Below, piece after piece: positions 40,786-49,989 of a stretch of DNA of 64,000 nt. The DNA comes from RGIG4097 sp937885645 (GTDB lineage Bacteria; Bacillota; Clostridia; Christensenellales; CAG-917). The stretch's first letter is position 1. The number at the start of each line of letters is the position of its first letter. Both the position numbers and the translations under genes were made by a program. The stretch is from assembly GCA_937885645.1 (NCBI GenBank), contig CALABJ010000013.1, positions 1-64,000 on the forward strand. The letters run 5' to 3'. The notes beneath the pieces were generated by a model. That model was not told the DNA's origin. It searched no databases and worked only from the letters and a program-made list of their open reading frames with translations.

Positions 40786-42588
40786 TTGAGCTTAGACAAA
40801 ATCCGCAATTTTTCCATCATAGCCCACATAGATCACGGCAAAAGCACTCTTGCAGACCGTCTTATTGAAAAGACAGGGACTGTTGCTGCCCGTGATATGT
40901 CAAGCCAACTCCTTGACAATATGGACATTGAAAAGGAAAGAGGAATTACAATCAAGCTCCAAACCTGCCGTCTTTTCCACACTCACAACGGTGAGGAGTA
41001 CACCCTCAATCTTATTGACACTCCGGGACACGTGGACTTCACCTATGAAGTATCCCGTTCTCTCGCTGCTTGTGAAGGCGCATTGCTCGTTGTAGATGCC
41101 ACACAAGGGGTGGAAGCGCAAACCCTCTCAAACGTTTATCTCGCCCTTGACAATGACCTTGAAATAGTCCCTGTCATCAACAAAATTGACCTTGCCAGTG
41201 CAGATATTGACGGCACAAAGGCAGAGATTGAGGATATTATCGGTCTTGACACAGAGGGCTGTCCTCTCATTTCAGCAAAAGAAGGTCTTGGCGTAGACGA
41301 CGTACTTGACGCAATTATCGAGAAACTTCCTGCACCTCAAGGTGACAAAGACGCACCTCTCAAAGCACTTATCTTTGACAGTTTCTACGACAACTATCGT
41401 GGTGCTATTTCAATGGTGCGCATTGTTGATGGAATGGTGAGAGTAGGGGACAGAATTCGCATGATGTCCACTGGCAAAGAGTTTGACGTGGTTGAAGTTG
41501 GCGTATTTTCACCCTCAATGAAATCCACAGGCAAACTTGAAGCAGGTGAAGTTGGATATATCGGCGCAAGCATTAAAAACGTGTCCGACACCGCAGTAGG
41601 TGACACAATCACAAGAGTGGATCACGCCGCAAAAGAGCCTCTCCCCGGTTATAAAAAGGCCACACCGATGGTTTACACCGGCATTTTCCCTGCAGACGGT
41701 GCTAGATACAACGACCTCAAAGAAGCACTTTTGAAGCTCCAACTGAACGATGCAAGCATTTCCTTTGAGCAAGAAACCTCACTTGCATTGGGCTTTGGTT
41801 TTAGATGTGGATTTTTAGGTCTTCTTCATATGGAAATCATCGAGGAAAGACTTGAAAGAGAGTTCGACCTTGACATCATCACAACAGCCCCCAGCGTTCA
41901 ATATATCGTCACAAAAACCAATGGTGAAAAGTTGGACGTTGCCAACCCTACAAACCTTCCTCCTGCAGGAGAAATTGACTATATTGAAGAACCAATTGTC
42001 AAAGCATCAGTATTTTCACCTCCCGAATACGTTGGTCAAATTATGGAACTTTGTCAAGATAAGCGTGGCACGTTTGTTGACATGACTTACGTTGACACCT
42101 CACGTGTACAACTGACGTACACAATTCCTCTCAATGAAATCATTTATGATTTCTTTGACAAACTGAAATCCCGCACAAGAGGATACGCCTCCCTTGACTA
42201 CGAAATGGCAGGTTATCAAAAGAGTGACCTTGTCCGCCTTGATATGCTCATCAACGGTGATATGTGTGATGCGCTTTCAATCATCGTCCACAAAGACAAG
42301 GCATATGCAAGAGGCAGAGGCATAGCTGAGAAGTTGAAGGATGCAATCCCTCGTCAACTGTTTGAAATCCCTGTGCAAGCCGCAATCGGTGGCAAAGTCA
42401 TTGCAAGAGAAACAGTCAAAGCCCTTCGCAAAGATGTTCTTGCCAAGTGCTACGGCGGTGACATCACCAGAAAAAAGAAGCTTCTTGAAAAGCAAAAGGA
42501 AGGCAAAAAGCGTATGCGCAGAGTGGGCAGTGTTGAAATCCCCAGCGAAGCATTTGTCACAATCCTCAAAGTCGGCGACGACGACTAA
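40786..42588 (+). CDS. lepA: Elongation factor 4 (LepA), back-translocating GTPase
   Basis: 600 residues, starting with TTG at 40786 behind GAGAGG. The GTPase motifs are IAHIDHGKSTLADRL (G1), LIDTPGHVDF (G3) and INKIDLAS (G4). Domains II, III and V follow, then the LepA-specific C-terminal domain (ARGRGIAEKLKDAIPRQLFE, KCYGGDITRKKKLLEKQKEG), which inserts toward the peptidyl-transferase centre. hemW begins two bases after its stop, as in many Firmicutes. Confidence 0.97.
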   Translation: MSLDKIRNFSIIAHIDHGKSTLADRLIEKTGTVAARDMSSQLLDNMDIEKERGITIKLQTCRLFHTHNGEEYTLNLIDTPGHVDFTYEVSRSLAACEGALLVVDATQGVEAQTLSNVYLALDNDLEIVPVINKIDLASADIDGTKAEIEDIIGLDTEGCPLISAKEGLGVDDVLDAIIEKLPAPQGDKDAPLKALIFDSFYDNYRGAISMVRIVDGMVRVGDRIRMMSTGKEFDVVEVGVFSPSMKSTGKLEAGEVGYIGASIKNVSDTAVGDTITRVDHAAKEPLPGYKKATPMVYTGIFPADGARYNDLKEALLKLQLNDASISFEQETSLALGFGFRCGFLGLLHMEIIEERLEREFDLDIITTAPSVQYIVTKTNGEKLDVANPTNLPPAGEIDYIEEPIVKASVFSPPEYVGQIMELCQDKRGTFVDMTYVDTSRVQLTYTIPLNEIIYDFFDKLKSRTRGYASLDYEMAGYQKSDLVRLDMLINGDMCDALSIIVHKDKAYARGRGIAEKLKDAIPRQLFEIPVQAAIGGKVIARETVKALRKDVLAKCYGGDITRKKKLLEKQKEGKKRMRRVGSVEIPSEAFVTILKVGDDD

Positions 42589-42589
42589 T

Positions 42590-43732
42590 ATGAAACTTTA
42601 CGTCCATATACCTTTCTGCAAATCCAAGTGTTTTTACTGCGATTTTAAAAGTTTTCCTTGCAGTGAAAATTACGCAATTTTCGATTATCTAAATGGGTTA
42701 AATCGTGAAATTGAGCTTGCAGGAAAGGTCTATGGTGACCGCAATATTACATCAATTTATTTCGGTGGTGGCACCCCCTCACTCCTCACAAAAGAGCAGT
42801 TTGAAAGTGTCTTTTGTGCCATCAAAAATTCCTTTAATATCCCTGAAAACATTGAAATAACCGTTGAGTGCAATCCTGAGAGTGTTGATGAAGACAAACT
42901 CACGTTTTTACGTAACCAAGGAGTCAATCGCATAAGCTTAGGTGTGCAATCTCTTTATGATAGAAACCTCAAAGCAATTGGCAGAGTGCACAATTCTAAA
43001 ACCGCCCTTGAAAAGATTGACCTTGTAAAGAAACACTTTGACAATTTGTCTGTTGACTTCATCGTTGGTTTGCCCTATGACAATAACATAGTTATTGAAG
43101 ATGAAATCAAAGCCGTTGCAGACAAAGTGGAGCACGTTTCAGTGTATATGTTGTCAGTTGAAAAGGGCACACCTCTTGAAAAACTTGTTGAAAGCGGAAA
43201 AATTATTGTTGCAGATGCAGACCAACAAATAGACCTTTTTGAAAAGGCTTGCTCCGTCCTTGAAAGGGCAGGCTTTGAAAGATACGAGGTCAGCAATTTT
43301 GCAAAGGACGGCCACTACTCAAACCACAACAACGGCTATTGGCTTCGAGAGGAATATCTTGGGCTTGGACTCAGTGCAAGTTCACTGTTGAAGGACGAAA
43401 TTTTGGATGAAAACGGCAGGGTTTTGTCCGTCAAGGAACGTCGCCTTAAAAACACCAATGATTTTGAAAATTACTTGTTAGATGCTCGAAATTCGTCGAG
43501 TTTTGATGACTTTGACAGGGAAGAAGAAGTCCTCAACGATGCTGAAATTTACGATGAAAAAGTTATGCTTGCACTCCGTATGAACACAGGAGTTGACAAG
43601 TCGCTTTTAGGTGAAAAGGTCAAAGTTTTAGAGGATAAATTTGCACCTTTCATCATTGACAAAGGGGACAAAATCGCCTTGAACGGAAAGGGTATGGACG
43701 TGATGAATCATATCCTCGTTGAAATTTTGTAG
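42590..43732 (+). CDS. hemW: Radical SAM heme chaperone HemW
   Basis: 380 residues from 42590. The radical-SAM CxxxCxxC is CKSKCFYC, followed by YFGGGTPSLL, TVECNPESV and NRISLGVQSL. The Cys spacing lacks the extra Cys typical of HemN (CxxxCxxCxC), so HemW is preferred over oxygen-independent coproporphyrinogen oxidase. HemW binds heme and an Fe-S cluster for delivery. Cotranscribed with lepA. Confidence 0.9.
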   Translation: MKLYVHIPFCKSKCFYCDFKSFPCSENYAIFDYLNGLNREIELAGKVYGDRNITSIYFGGGTPSLLTKEQFESVFCAIKNSFNIPENIEITVECNPESVDEDKLTFLRNQGVNRISLGVQSLYDRNLKAIGRVHNSKTALEKIDLVKKHFDNLSVDFIVGLPYDNNIVIEDEIKAVADKVEHVSVYMLSVEKGTPLEKLVESGKIIVADADQQIDLFEKACSVLERAGFERYEVSNFAKDGHYSNHNNGYWLREEYLGLGLSASSLLKDEILDENGRVLSVKERRLKNTNDFENYLLDARNSSSFDDFDREEEVLNDAEIYDEKVMLALRMNTGVDKSLLGEKVKVLEDKFAPFIIDKGDKIALNGKGMDVMNHILVEIL

Positions 43733-43827
43733 CCTGAAATTTATTTATTTTTTCCACCAAACTCAACTGAAAAATATATGATTTTTTGACGGAATATTTA
43801 CAAATAAATATTTTGCCGTCATTTTGG

Positions 43828-43856
43828 TTGTATTTTGCAAATTTTGTTGCTATAAT
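43828..43856 (+). promoter_or_regulatory. Promoter of prs
   Basis: TTGTAT (43828-43833), 17-bp spacer, TATAAT (43851-43856). Confidence 0.65.
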
Positions 43857-43884
43857 CAAAACACAAAATACGGAGGTTATTCTC

Positions 43885-45042
43885 GTGTCACCCGAACTGT
43901 CACTTTTTGATGAAACACCGTCAGCGCCTCTTGCTATAGTCGCTACTCCCGGCGCGCAAGAACTTGCAGAACTGATTGACAAACGTCTTGTTGCACTCTA
44001 CAACTCATCTGCTCCCAAAAATGCACGCATCAAGAAAGGCTCATTCTTGGTGGAAGCCAAGTGTCCTCGTTTCACCAACGGCGATGCAAAAGGCATGATT
44101 TTGAAGACTCTCCGTGGCAAGGACCTTTACGTGGTCTGTGACCCCGGTAACCACGGCGTCACTTATGACTTCTTCGGTCAAAAAGTGCCCCTCGGTCCTG
44201 ACGAGCATTTTGCTGACCTGAAGCGTATCATTTGTGCTGCCGGTGGCAAACCTGCAAGAATCACTGTTGTTATGCCCATGCTTTACGGCGGAAGACAACA
44301 CAGAAAAGCAGGCAGAGAATCCCTCGACTGCGCAGTCATGCTTCAAGAACTTCAAAATATGGGTGTCAGTGACATCATCACCTTTGACGCTCATGATCCC
44401 AGAGTGCAAAACGCAGTGCCTCTTATGGGATTTGACAATTATTTCCCCAACTATCAAATTTTGAAAGCATTGGTCAAGCGTTTCCCCGACGTAGAGTTTG
44501 ACCGCAATCACCTTATGTGCGTGTCCCCCGACGAAGGCGCAATGGGCAGAAACGTCTATTACGCAACAGTCCTCGGTCTTGACCTTGGCATGTTCTACAA
44601 ACGCCGTGACTATGCCACCATCGTCAACGGCAGAAACCCTATCGTCGCACACGAATACATCGGCGCACCTGTTGAAGGCAAAGATATCTTTGTTGCAGAT
44701 GACATGATCGCAACAGGCGACAGCATCATCAAGCTTGCAAAGGAAATAAAAGAGAAGGGCGCAAGAAGAGTTTTCCTTTCAGCCACTTTCTCCCTGTTCA
44801 CCGAAGGTGTGGACAAATTCAATGATGCATACGAAAAAGGCTATTTTGACGCAGTTTTGTCAACAAACCTTACGTATAGAATCCCCGAACTCAAAGATTG
44901 CAGTTGGTTCATCGAAGCAGACATTTCCAAATATCTTGCTTACATCATTGCAGCGGCCAACTACAATGAATCAGTTTCCAATCTGCTTGAACCTTTCGAC
45001 AAGATTCACGCACTTGTAAACAATCACGTTGCAAAAAAATAG
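43885..45042 (+). CDS. prs: Ribose-phosphate pyrophosphokinase (divergent, long form)
   Basis: 385 residues from a GTG at 43885, 8 bp after GGAGG (43872-43876). Makes PRPP from ribose-5-phosphate and ATP. Family features are the flexible-loop-like region MPMLYGGRQHRKAGRESL, TFDAHDPRVQNAVPL (the metal-binding DxHxxQ region, altered), VSPDEGAMGRN and the PRPP loop FVADDMIATGDSI. Classic Prs is about 315 residues, so this belongs to the longer variant seen in many Clostridia. The metallo-hydrolase gene follows after 9 bp. Confidence 0.85.
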   Translation: MSPELSLFDETPSAPLAIVATPGAQELAELIDKRLVALYNSSAPKNARIKKGSFLVEAKCPRFTNGDAKGMILKTLRGKDLYVVCDPGNHGVTYDFFGQKVPLGPDEHFADLKRIICAAGGKPARITVVMPMLYGGRQHRKAGRESLDCAVMLQELQNMGVSDIITFDAHDPRVQNAVPLMGFDNYFPNYQILKALVKRFPDVEFDRNHLMCVSPDEGAMGRNVYYATVLGLDLGMFYKRRDYATIVNGRNPIVAHEYIGAPVEGKDIFVADDMIATGDSIIKLAKEIKEKGARRVFLSATFSLFTEGVDKFNDAYEKGYFDAVLSTNLTYRIPELKDCSWFIEADISKYLAYIIAAANYNESVSNLLEPFDKIHALVNNHVAKK

Positions 45043-45051
45043 GAGGCAATT

Positions 45052-45696
45052 TTGAAACTCACTTGGTTAGGTCATTCTTCATTCAAGCTTGAAGAAAGCA
45101 CCGGCACAGTTGTAGTCACCGACCCTTATCACAATTACGTCGGCTACGATATGCCCGAAGTCAGTGCAGACATCGTCACCATTTCACACGGTCATCAAGA
45201 TCACAATTATCTTCCTGCCGTCAGTGGTGATCCCACAGTCATTCGTGGGGCAGGTTTCTATGAAATCGGCGGTGTGCATATGCTTGCACAAAGGTCATAT
45301 CACGACAACAACAAGGGTGCAGACAGAGGCAACAACTTGGTGTTCAAGTTCCGCATGGACGGCGTTGAAGTCTGCCACATGGGCGACATCGGCGAGGAAT
45401 GCTCAGCTATGCTTGTTGAAAGCATTATGCCCGTCAACGTTCTTCTCATCCCCGTAGGGGGCACCTACACAATCGATGCAGAAATGGCAAAGGAATACGT
45501 GGACAGGATCATGCCTGACGTGGTCATCCCCATGCATTACAAGACCAAAGACTGCGATTTCGACATTGCCAAAGTAAACGAATTTTTGGATCTTTTCGAC
45601 GACGATGACATTGTCTATCTTGACACAGACACAGTTGAGTTTGACCGTGCCGATTTCGACGGCGAAAGCACCAAAGTTTACGTTCTCAAATTTTAA
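45052..45696 (+). CDS. Metal-dependent hydrolase, UPF0173/UlaG-like metallo-beta-lactamase fold
   Basis: 214 residues starting with TTG at 45052 after AGGAGG. The beta-lactamase-fold metal site is reduced: TWLGHSSFKLE, VTISHGHQDHNY (HxHxDH), CHMGDIGEE and VVIPMHYKT supply His and Asp ligands. The family acts on lactone- or phosphoester-like small molecules, with the substrate unknown here. In operon with prs. Confidence 0.82.
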   Translation: MKLTWLGHSSFKLEESTGTVVVTDPYHNYVGYDMPEVSADIVTISHGHQDHNYLPAVSGDPTVIRGAGFYEIGGVHMLAQRSYHDNNKGADRGNNLVFKFRMDGVEVCHMGDIGEECSAMLVESIMPVNVLLIPVGGTYTIDAEMAKEYVDRIMPDVVIPMHYKTKDCDFDIAKVNEFLDLFDDDDIVYLDTDTVEFDRADFDGESTKVYVLKF

Positions 45697-45710
45697 TTCT
45701 TATGATGACA

Positions 45711-45729
45711 CCGCCCCGTTTTGGGGCGG
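45711..45729 (+). terminator. GC-rich hairpin between the hydrolase and rho
   Basis: CCGCCCC-GTTTT-GGGGCGG. The T-run is displaced (six T at 45741), so termination is less certain; it may also act in the rho leader. Confidence 0.5.
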
Positions 45730-45805
45730 GATTTAAACACTTTTTTCTGTTTTTTGCAGAGAGTATCCCACAAATCTTTTATCTCAAATCAAACTAGGAG
45801 GCGCT

Positions 45806-47281
45806 ATGGAAAAGTATAGCAGAGAGCAACTTGATGCAAAAAGCATCTTTGAAATGAGAGACCTCGCCAAAGAGCTTGGCGTGTCTTCACCTACCAAAAT
45901 GAAAAAAGGCGAACTTGTTGACGTCGTCTTGAAAATAACAAGCGGTGAAATCCCCGCACCCGAAGCCCCTCGTCGTGGCAGACCCAAGAAGGAAGAATAC
46001 GTCCGTCCCACTGAGGAGTTGACCTCCGTGAAAGACACTGAAATCAAGCCCAATTTCACTCCCATGAAACCTGCCAAAACCAACGTTGAAAGCAAAAGAA
46101 ACGTATTCAGTGAAAACGTTGTGTGTGACCAAGTGAGAGAAGGCTTTTTGGAAATCTATCCCGATGGATATGGTTTTCTCCGCGTCAAAAACGGTGAATT
46201 CAGTGATATGGACGCCTACGTGCCTGCGCCCAAAATCAAGCAATATGGCTTGCGCCGTGGTGACTATGTCAAGGCAGGTTGCAAAACTATGCAAGAGGGC
46301 AAGCCTCCTGCGGTAGCACACGTCAGCAGTATTAATGGCATCGACGCATTGAAGGTTGGCAAACGCCCCAACTTTGACGATCTCATCCCCATATATCCCG
46401 ATGAAAGACTTCGCCTTGAAATGGCAGGTATGCCCAGAGAGTATGCAACTCGCTGCATCGACCTTGTTGCCCCCATCGGCAAAGGTCAACGTGCAATGAT
46501 TGTGTCACCCCCTAAGGCAGGCAAAACAACTTTGCTCAAAATGATTGCCAACTCCATTTCAGTCAACTATCCCGATGTGGTTCTTCTTGTGCTTCTCATT
46601 GACGAACGCCCCGAAGAAGTCACCGATATGCAACGCAACATCAAAGGAGAAGTGGTCTATTCCACCTTCGATGAACTCCCCGAACATCACACCAAAACCG
46701 CTGAAATGCTCCTTGAAAGGGCAAAACGTATGGTTGAAAGTGGCAAAGACGTTGTCATCCTTATGGACAGCTTGACACGTCTTGCTCGTGCCTACAACAC
46801 CACAATCCCTCCCACGGGCAGAACACTGTCAGGCGGTATTGACCCTGGTGCATTGCACTCACCCAAGCGTTTCTTCGGCTCAGCAAGAAAGATTGAAGAT
46901 GGTGGCTCACTGACAATCATCGCAACCGCACTTGTTGACACAGGCTCACGTATGGACGACGTCATCTATGAAGAATTCAAAGGCACTGGCAATATGGAAA
47001 TCCACCTTGACAGAAAGCTTCAAGAAAAGAGGGTTTTCCCCGCAATCGACCTTGCAAAGAGTGGCACACGAAAGGAAGAGTTGCTCCTGTCTTCAAGCGA
47101 GCTTGAAGGCGCATGGGCAGTGAGAAAGATGTTGTCCTTTGGCGACACCATTGAAGCCACTGAAAACCTCCTTGGAATGCTCGTCAAGACCACGTCAAAC
47201 AAAGAGTTTGTTGATCAAATCAATTTCCAACTTGCAAAATGGCAAAAGGACGGCTTCACTTTTAGAAAGCCTTTGGTGTAA
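45806..47281 (+). CDS. rho: Transcription termination factor Rho
   Basis: 491 residues. N-terminal Rho_N helices (LDAKSIFEMRDLAKELGVSS), a charged linker, then the cold-shock-like RNA-binding domain (GFLEIYPDGYGFLRVK). The hexameric ATPase has Walker A SPPKAGKTTLLKMIANSI, LLIDERPEEVTDM and VILMDSLTRLARAYN. The start follows AGGAGG. The bicyclomycin-site and Q-loop region (TGRTLSGGIDPGALHSPKRF) is intact. Rho exists beside many intrinsic terminators in this window. Confidence 0.97.
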   Translation: MEKYSREQLDAKSIFEMRDLAKELGVSSPTKMKKGELVDVVLKITSGEIPAPEAPRRGRPKKEEYVRPTEELTSVKDTEIKPNFTPMKPAKTNVESKRNVFSENVVCDQVREGFLEIYPDGYGFLRVKNGEFSDMDAYVPAPKIKQYGLRRGDYVKAGCKTMQEGKPPAVAHVSSINGIDALKVGKRPNFDDLIPIYPDERLRLEMAGMPREYATRCIDLVAPIGKGQRAMIVSPPKAGKTTLLKMIANSISVNYPDVVLLVLLIDERPEEVTDMQRNIKGEVVYSTFDELPEHHTKTAEMLLERAKRMVESGKDVVILMDSLTRLARAYNTTIPPTGRTLSGGIDPGALHSPKRFFGSARKIEDGGSLTIIATALVDTGSRMDDVIYEEFKGTGNMEIHLDRKLQEKRVFPAIDLAKSGTRKEELLLSSSELEGAWAVRKMLSFGDTIEATENLLGMLVKTTSNKEFVDQINFQLAKWQKDGFTFRKPLV

Positions 47282-47283
47282 TA

Positions 47284-48042
47284 ATGACTGAACAACACGA
47301 CACACAAAAGATAATAGACGGCCAAACAGTTGAGCATGCCCCCGAAGCATTGGCAAAAGAAGATGAACTTGCAGTAAAAGTCGAGGACTCTTCTGCGGAT
47401 AAGTACGCAATCACCGAAAAGGAAGCCAAATACGGGGTGCGTCTTCTCACCAATGAAGCCATAGAAGTTGATCTTTACGACTTTGACAAGACCGCCATTG
47501 CATTTGACAGCCAGCTGAAATACTGGGGATATTGTATGGCACATAATCCTTGGATTATTCTGCTCGTGCCTTTCCAATTCATATGGGGAGTTATGATGGG
47601 CACAAGGATTATATCTGTCAAAACCTGCAAGAAAGTGGCGTTTTGGTTTGCAAACCTCATAAATAATGAGAAAAACGTTGTCAAATTTTGGGATAAGTAT
47701 GAAAAGGAGATATACGACTTTTTCCGTCCCGAAAACCGCAGTGGTAGAAAGACTGTCGTGGTCAGCGCAAGCCCCTCCTTCCTCATCGAGGAAATCGCAA
47801 AGCGTATGAAGGTGGACTATTGCATTGCCAGCACCTTTGGAAAGAGATATACCATGATAGGCGAAATCTGCCGTAAGGGAGAGAAAGTGGTCCGTTTGAA
47901 GAAGCAATTGCCCAATATCATTGTAAAAGATGTGTACAGCGACTCAGTCAAGTCAGATAAGTACATATTCAATTTGGGAGAGAGATGTTTCCTCGCCACA
48001 AAGGGTCATCTTGAAGAGATAGAAAAGCCTGCTCTTGACTAG
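47284..48042 (+). CDS. HAD superfamily IB phosphatase-like protein
   Basis: 252 residues. An acidic N-terminal tail of about 60 residues, then DLYDFDKTAIAFDSQL with the catalytic DFDKT (motif I), VVVSASPSFLIEEIA (motif II Ser) and a basic RLKKQ/YSDSVKSD region (motifs III-IV). A hydrophobic segment (NPWIILLVPFQFIWGVMM) in the cap may touch the membrane. Related to phosphoserine phosphatase-type HADs; substrate unknown. It starts two bases after rho. Confidence 0.78.
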   Translation: MTEQHDTQKIIDGQTVEHAPEALAKEDELAVKVEDSSADKYAITEKEAKYGVRLLTNEAIEVDLYDFDKTAIAFDSQLKYWGYCMAHNPWIILLVPFQFIWGVMMGTRIISVKTCKKVAFWFANLINNEKNVVKFWDKYEKEIYDFFRPENRSGRKTVVVSASPSFLIEEIAKRMKVDYCIASTFGKRYTMIGEICRKGEKVVRLKKQLPNIIVKDVYSDSVKSDKYIFNLGERCFLATKGHLEEIEKPALD

Positions 48043-48071
48043 TTCATTTGGCGGCGGATATAAATTGACTA

Positions 48072-48100
48072 TTGACATATTATGATCACTAGCATAAAAT
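48072..48100 (+). promoter_or_regulatory. Promoter of the DUF2804 gene
   Basis: TTGACA (48072-48077), 17-bp spacer, TAAAAT (48095-48100). The predicted start of transcription falls inside the left arm of the terminator at 48101. Confidence 0.7.
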
Positions 48101-48131
48101 TTAAGGGACGGGACACCGTCCTTTAATTTTT
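48101..48131 (+). terminator. Terminator of the rho-HAD operon
   Basis: Eleven-bp stem TTAAGGGACGG/CCGTCCTTTAA (one G.T pair), GACA loop and five T, directly before the GGAGG ribosome site (48132) of the next gene. Confidence 0.75.
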
Positions 48132-48141
48132 GGAGGATATT

Positions 48142-49275
48142 ATGAGCAAGGAAACAAAGAGAACATATCCCAGTTGGCTCAACGGGGAAGTGAAGAGTGT
48201 GCAAAAGGAATACACCGAGCCTACAAGACTTCTTGGCGATGACGGAAGGTTGCTGTCACCGGGTTGGGCAAGACATAACGTATTTGATTATAGACGCGAA
48301 GATGCACGCCCTAAGTGGCGCAAAAAGGAGTGGGATTTCTATCAAGTCAGTGACGGAAATCTTATGCTTCAACTGAGTTTTGCCAACATTTCAGTGGGTG
48401 GCTATGCTCAAATTTCACTGACCGATTTGCATAATAGGCAAAACAATAAGAAATTGCACACAGGCAATATCTTTGAAAATTCAACTTTTTTCCTTGGCGG
48501 AAAGAAATATATCTTGCCTCCCAAAGGCGATGAACCCAACGTTGTTGACTTTGACGTGACTGGCATCGGCGCACCATCAAAATTTAAGGTTGTCACCGAA
48601 GAAACAAAACGAACAATGTACTATAAGGGCACAATGAAAGGGGAAGAAGTGGAATGCACCATTGTTATGGATATCCCCGAAGGCAATGAAAATATTACCA
48701 CAGTTTTGCCTTTCCCTGGCAAACCTACAAGATATTTCATGACCACAAAGCAATCCAATATGCCTTGTGAGGGTACAGTCCGCGTTGGTGACAAAGTGTG
48801 GACTTTCTCGAAGGACAACTCCTTTGCTTTCCTTGATTGGGGCAGAGTGAATACACCATACAAAATGGTTTGGTATTGGGGCAATGGCAACCACTACGTC
48901 TATGACGCAGATGGCAACAAACATATCTTCGGCTTTGAAATCACTTGGGGCATAGGCGATGAATCAAACGCCACAGAAACTTGCATTTTCTATGACGGAA
49001 AAGCACATAAGTTTGGAGCAGTGGACGTGGAGAAATTCCCCAAACCCGACAAATGGATGGATGACTGGCACTTTGTCAGTGAAGACGGCAGATTTGATTT
49101 CACCATGAAGCCTTTTTATGACCATCACGGCGACCTCAACGTGCTCAATCTTGCAAGAATGCACTGTCACCAAGTCCACGGCATTTGGTCCGGCACGGCA
49201 GTCCTTGACGATGGCACAAAGGTGGAAGTGAAGGATATGTACGCATTCTGCGAATACTGCGAAAACAAGTGGTAA
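48142..49275 (+). CDS. DUF2804 family protein
   Basis: 377 residues from 48142, 5 bp after GGAGG. It has the pattern of DUF2804 proteins: TRLLGDDGRLLSPGWARHNVF near the start, SFALDWGRVNTPYK-type central motif (here FAFLDWGRVNTPYKMVWYW), and FGFEITWGIGDESNATE. A lipocalin-like beta-rich fold is likely. No signal peptide. Function is not established; some related proteins are linked to lipid or hydroxysqualene-type ligands, but nothing here supports a choice. Confidence 0.75.
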   Translation: MSKETKRTYPSWLNGEVKSVQKEYTEPTRLLGDDGRLLSPGWARHNVFDYRREDARPKWRKKEWDFYQVSDGNLMLQLSFANISVGGYAQISLTDLHNRQNNKKLHTGNIFENSTFFLGGKKYILPPKGDEPNVVDFDVTGIGAPSKFKVVTEETKRTMYYKGTMKGEEVECTIVMDIPEGNENITTVLPFPGKPTRYFMTTKQSNMPCEGTVRVGDKVWTFSKDNSFAFLDWGRVNTPYKMVWYWGNGNHYVYDADGNKHIFGFEITWGIGDESNATETCIFYDGKAHKFGAVDVEKFPKPDKWMDDWHFVSEDGRFDFTMKPFYDHHGDLNVLNLARMHCHQVHGIWSGTAVLDDGTKVEVKDMYAFCEYCENKW

Positions 49276-49319
49276 TATTTAGATAGTAAACAACCGCAAG
49301 AAATTAAAAATTGCAATAA

Positions 49320-49350
49320 AAAAAGGCGAACGTTTGTTCGCCTTTTTTCA
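49320..49350. terminator. Bidirectional terminator
   Basis: GGCGAAC-GTTT-GTTCGCC with T-run right and A-run left. It separates the converging DUF2804 gene and the lipoprotein-nuclease operon. Confidence 0.9.
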
Positions 49351-49361
49351 TTTGGTTTTTC

Positions 49362-49979
49362 TTATCTGAAAGTGTAGATCACTTTGACAGTTGCACCGTT
49401 TGAGGTGGTGTAATCAATGACCATTGACGAGAGTTTTTCATTGTATCTCACCATGACACTCATATTTGTGCCGTCAAAACTATCGTTGCCAGTGAAACCT
49501 TTAACATTTGTGACATCAGCTTTAAACACATATGCGCCTGCTTCGTAGGTGCTTTGTGCCATGTTGAAGAAGCTGTCCTTAAATTGGATTGTAAGGTTTT
49601 CAAGACTTGTGACAGGGATGTTGACTGCATCTCCGTTTTGTTCAACGATGACACCATTTTTGATGACAGCAGTGCCAGTTTTCTTGACTATCATATTGCC
49701 AGGGATAACGTAGCTTCCGTCTGTGCTGTCAAAGGTTGCAAGTTCTTGGATAGAGTATGTGACAACGGTGCTGTTTGTGCCAATATTTGAAGTAAAACTA
49801 TTGACAAGGGTGACACCATTCATTGTGGTTTGAACTTCCATATTTACGCTTTGATAGTCCAACTTTACCATTTTGTTTAATTCAGCATATGTGTCATCTG
49901 TTTCGGGGACAAGATGACAAGCTGTAAGTGTAAGGGCAAGGATTGCGATGATTATTGTGACAAAAATTTTCTTTTTCAT
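49362..49979 (-). CDS. Small lipoprotein, function unknown
   Basis: 205 residues. Type II signal peptide with lipobox LTLTAC (Cys21). The mature part is beta-rich and polar, with several Asn/Thr-rich strands (ELNKMVKLDYQSVNMEVQT, VIKNGVIVEQNGDAVNIPV), and resembles lipocalin- or LolA-like sheets in pattern only. AGGAGG lies just before the start, and the gene begins 10 bp after the nuclease stop, so the two are one operon. Confidence 0.7.
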   Translation of the reverse strand: MKKKIFVTIIIAILALTLTACHLVPETDDTYAELNKMVKLDYQSVNMEVQTTMNGVTLVNSFTSNIGTNSTVVTYSIQELATFDSTDGSYVIPGNMIVKKTGTAVIKNGVIVEQNGDAVNIPVTSLENLTIQFKDSFFNMAQSTYEAGAYVFKADVTNVKGFTGNDSFDGTNMSVMVRYNEKLSSMVIDYTTSNGATVKVIYTFR

Positions 49980-49989
49980 TGTCCACCTC

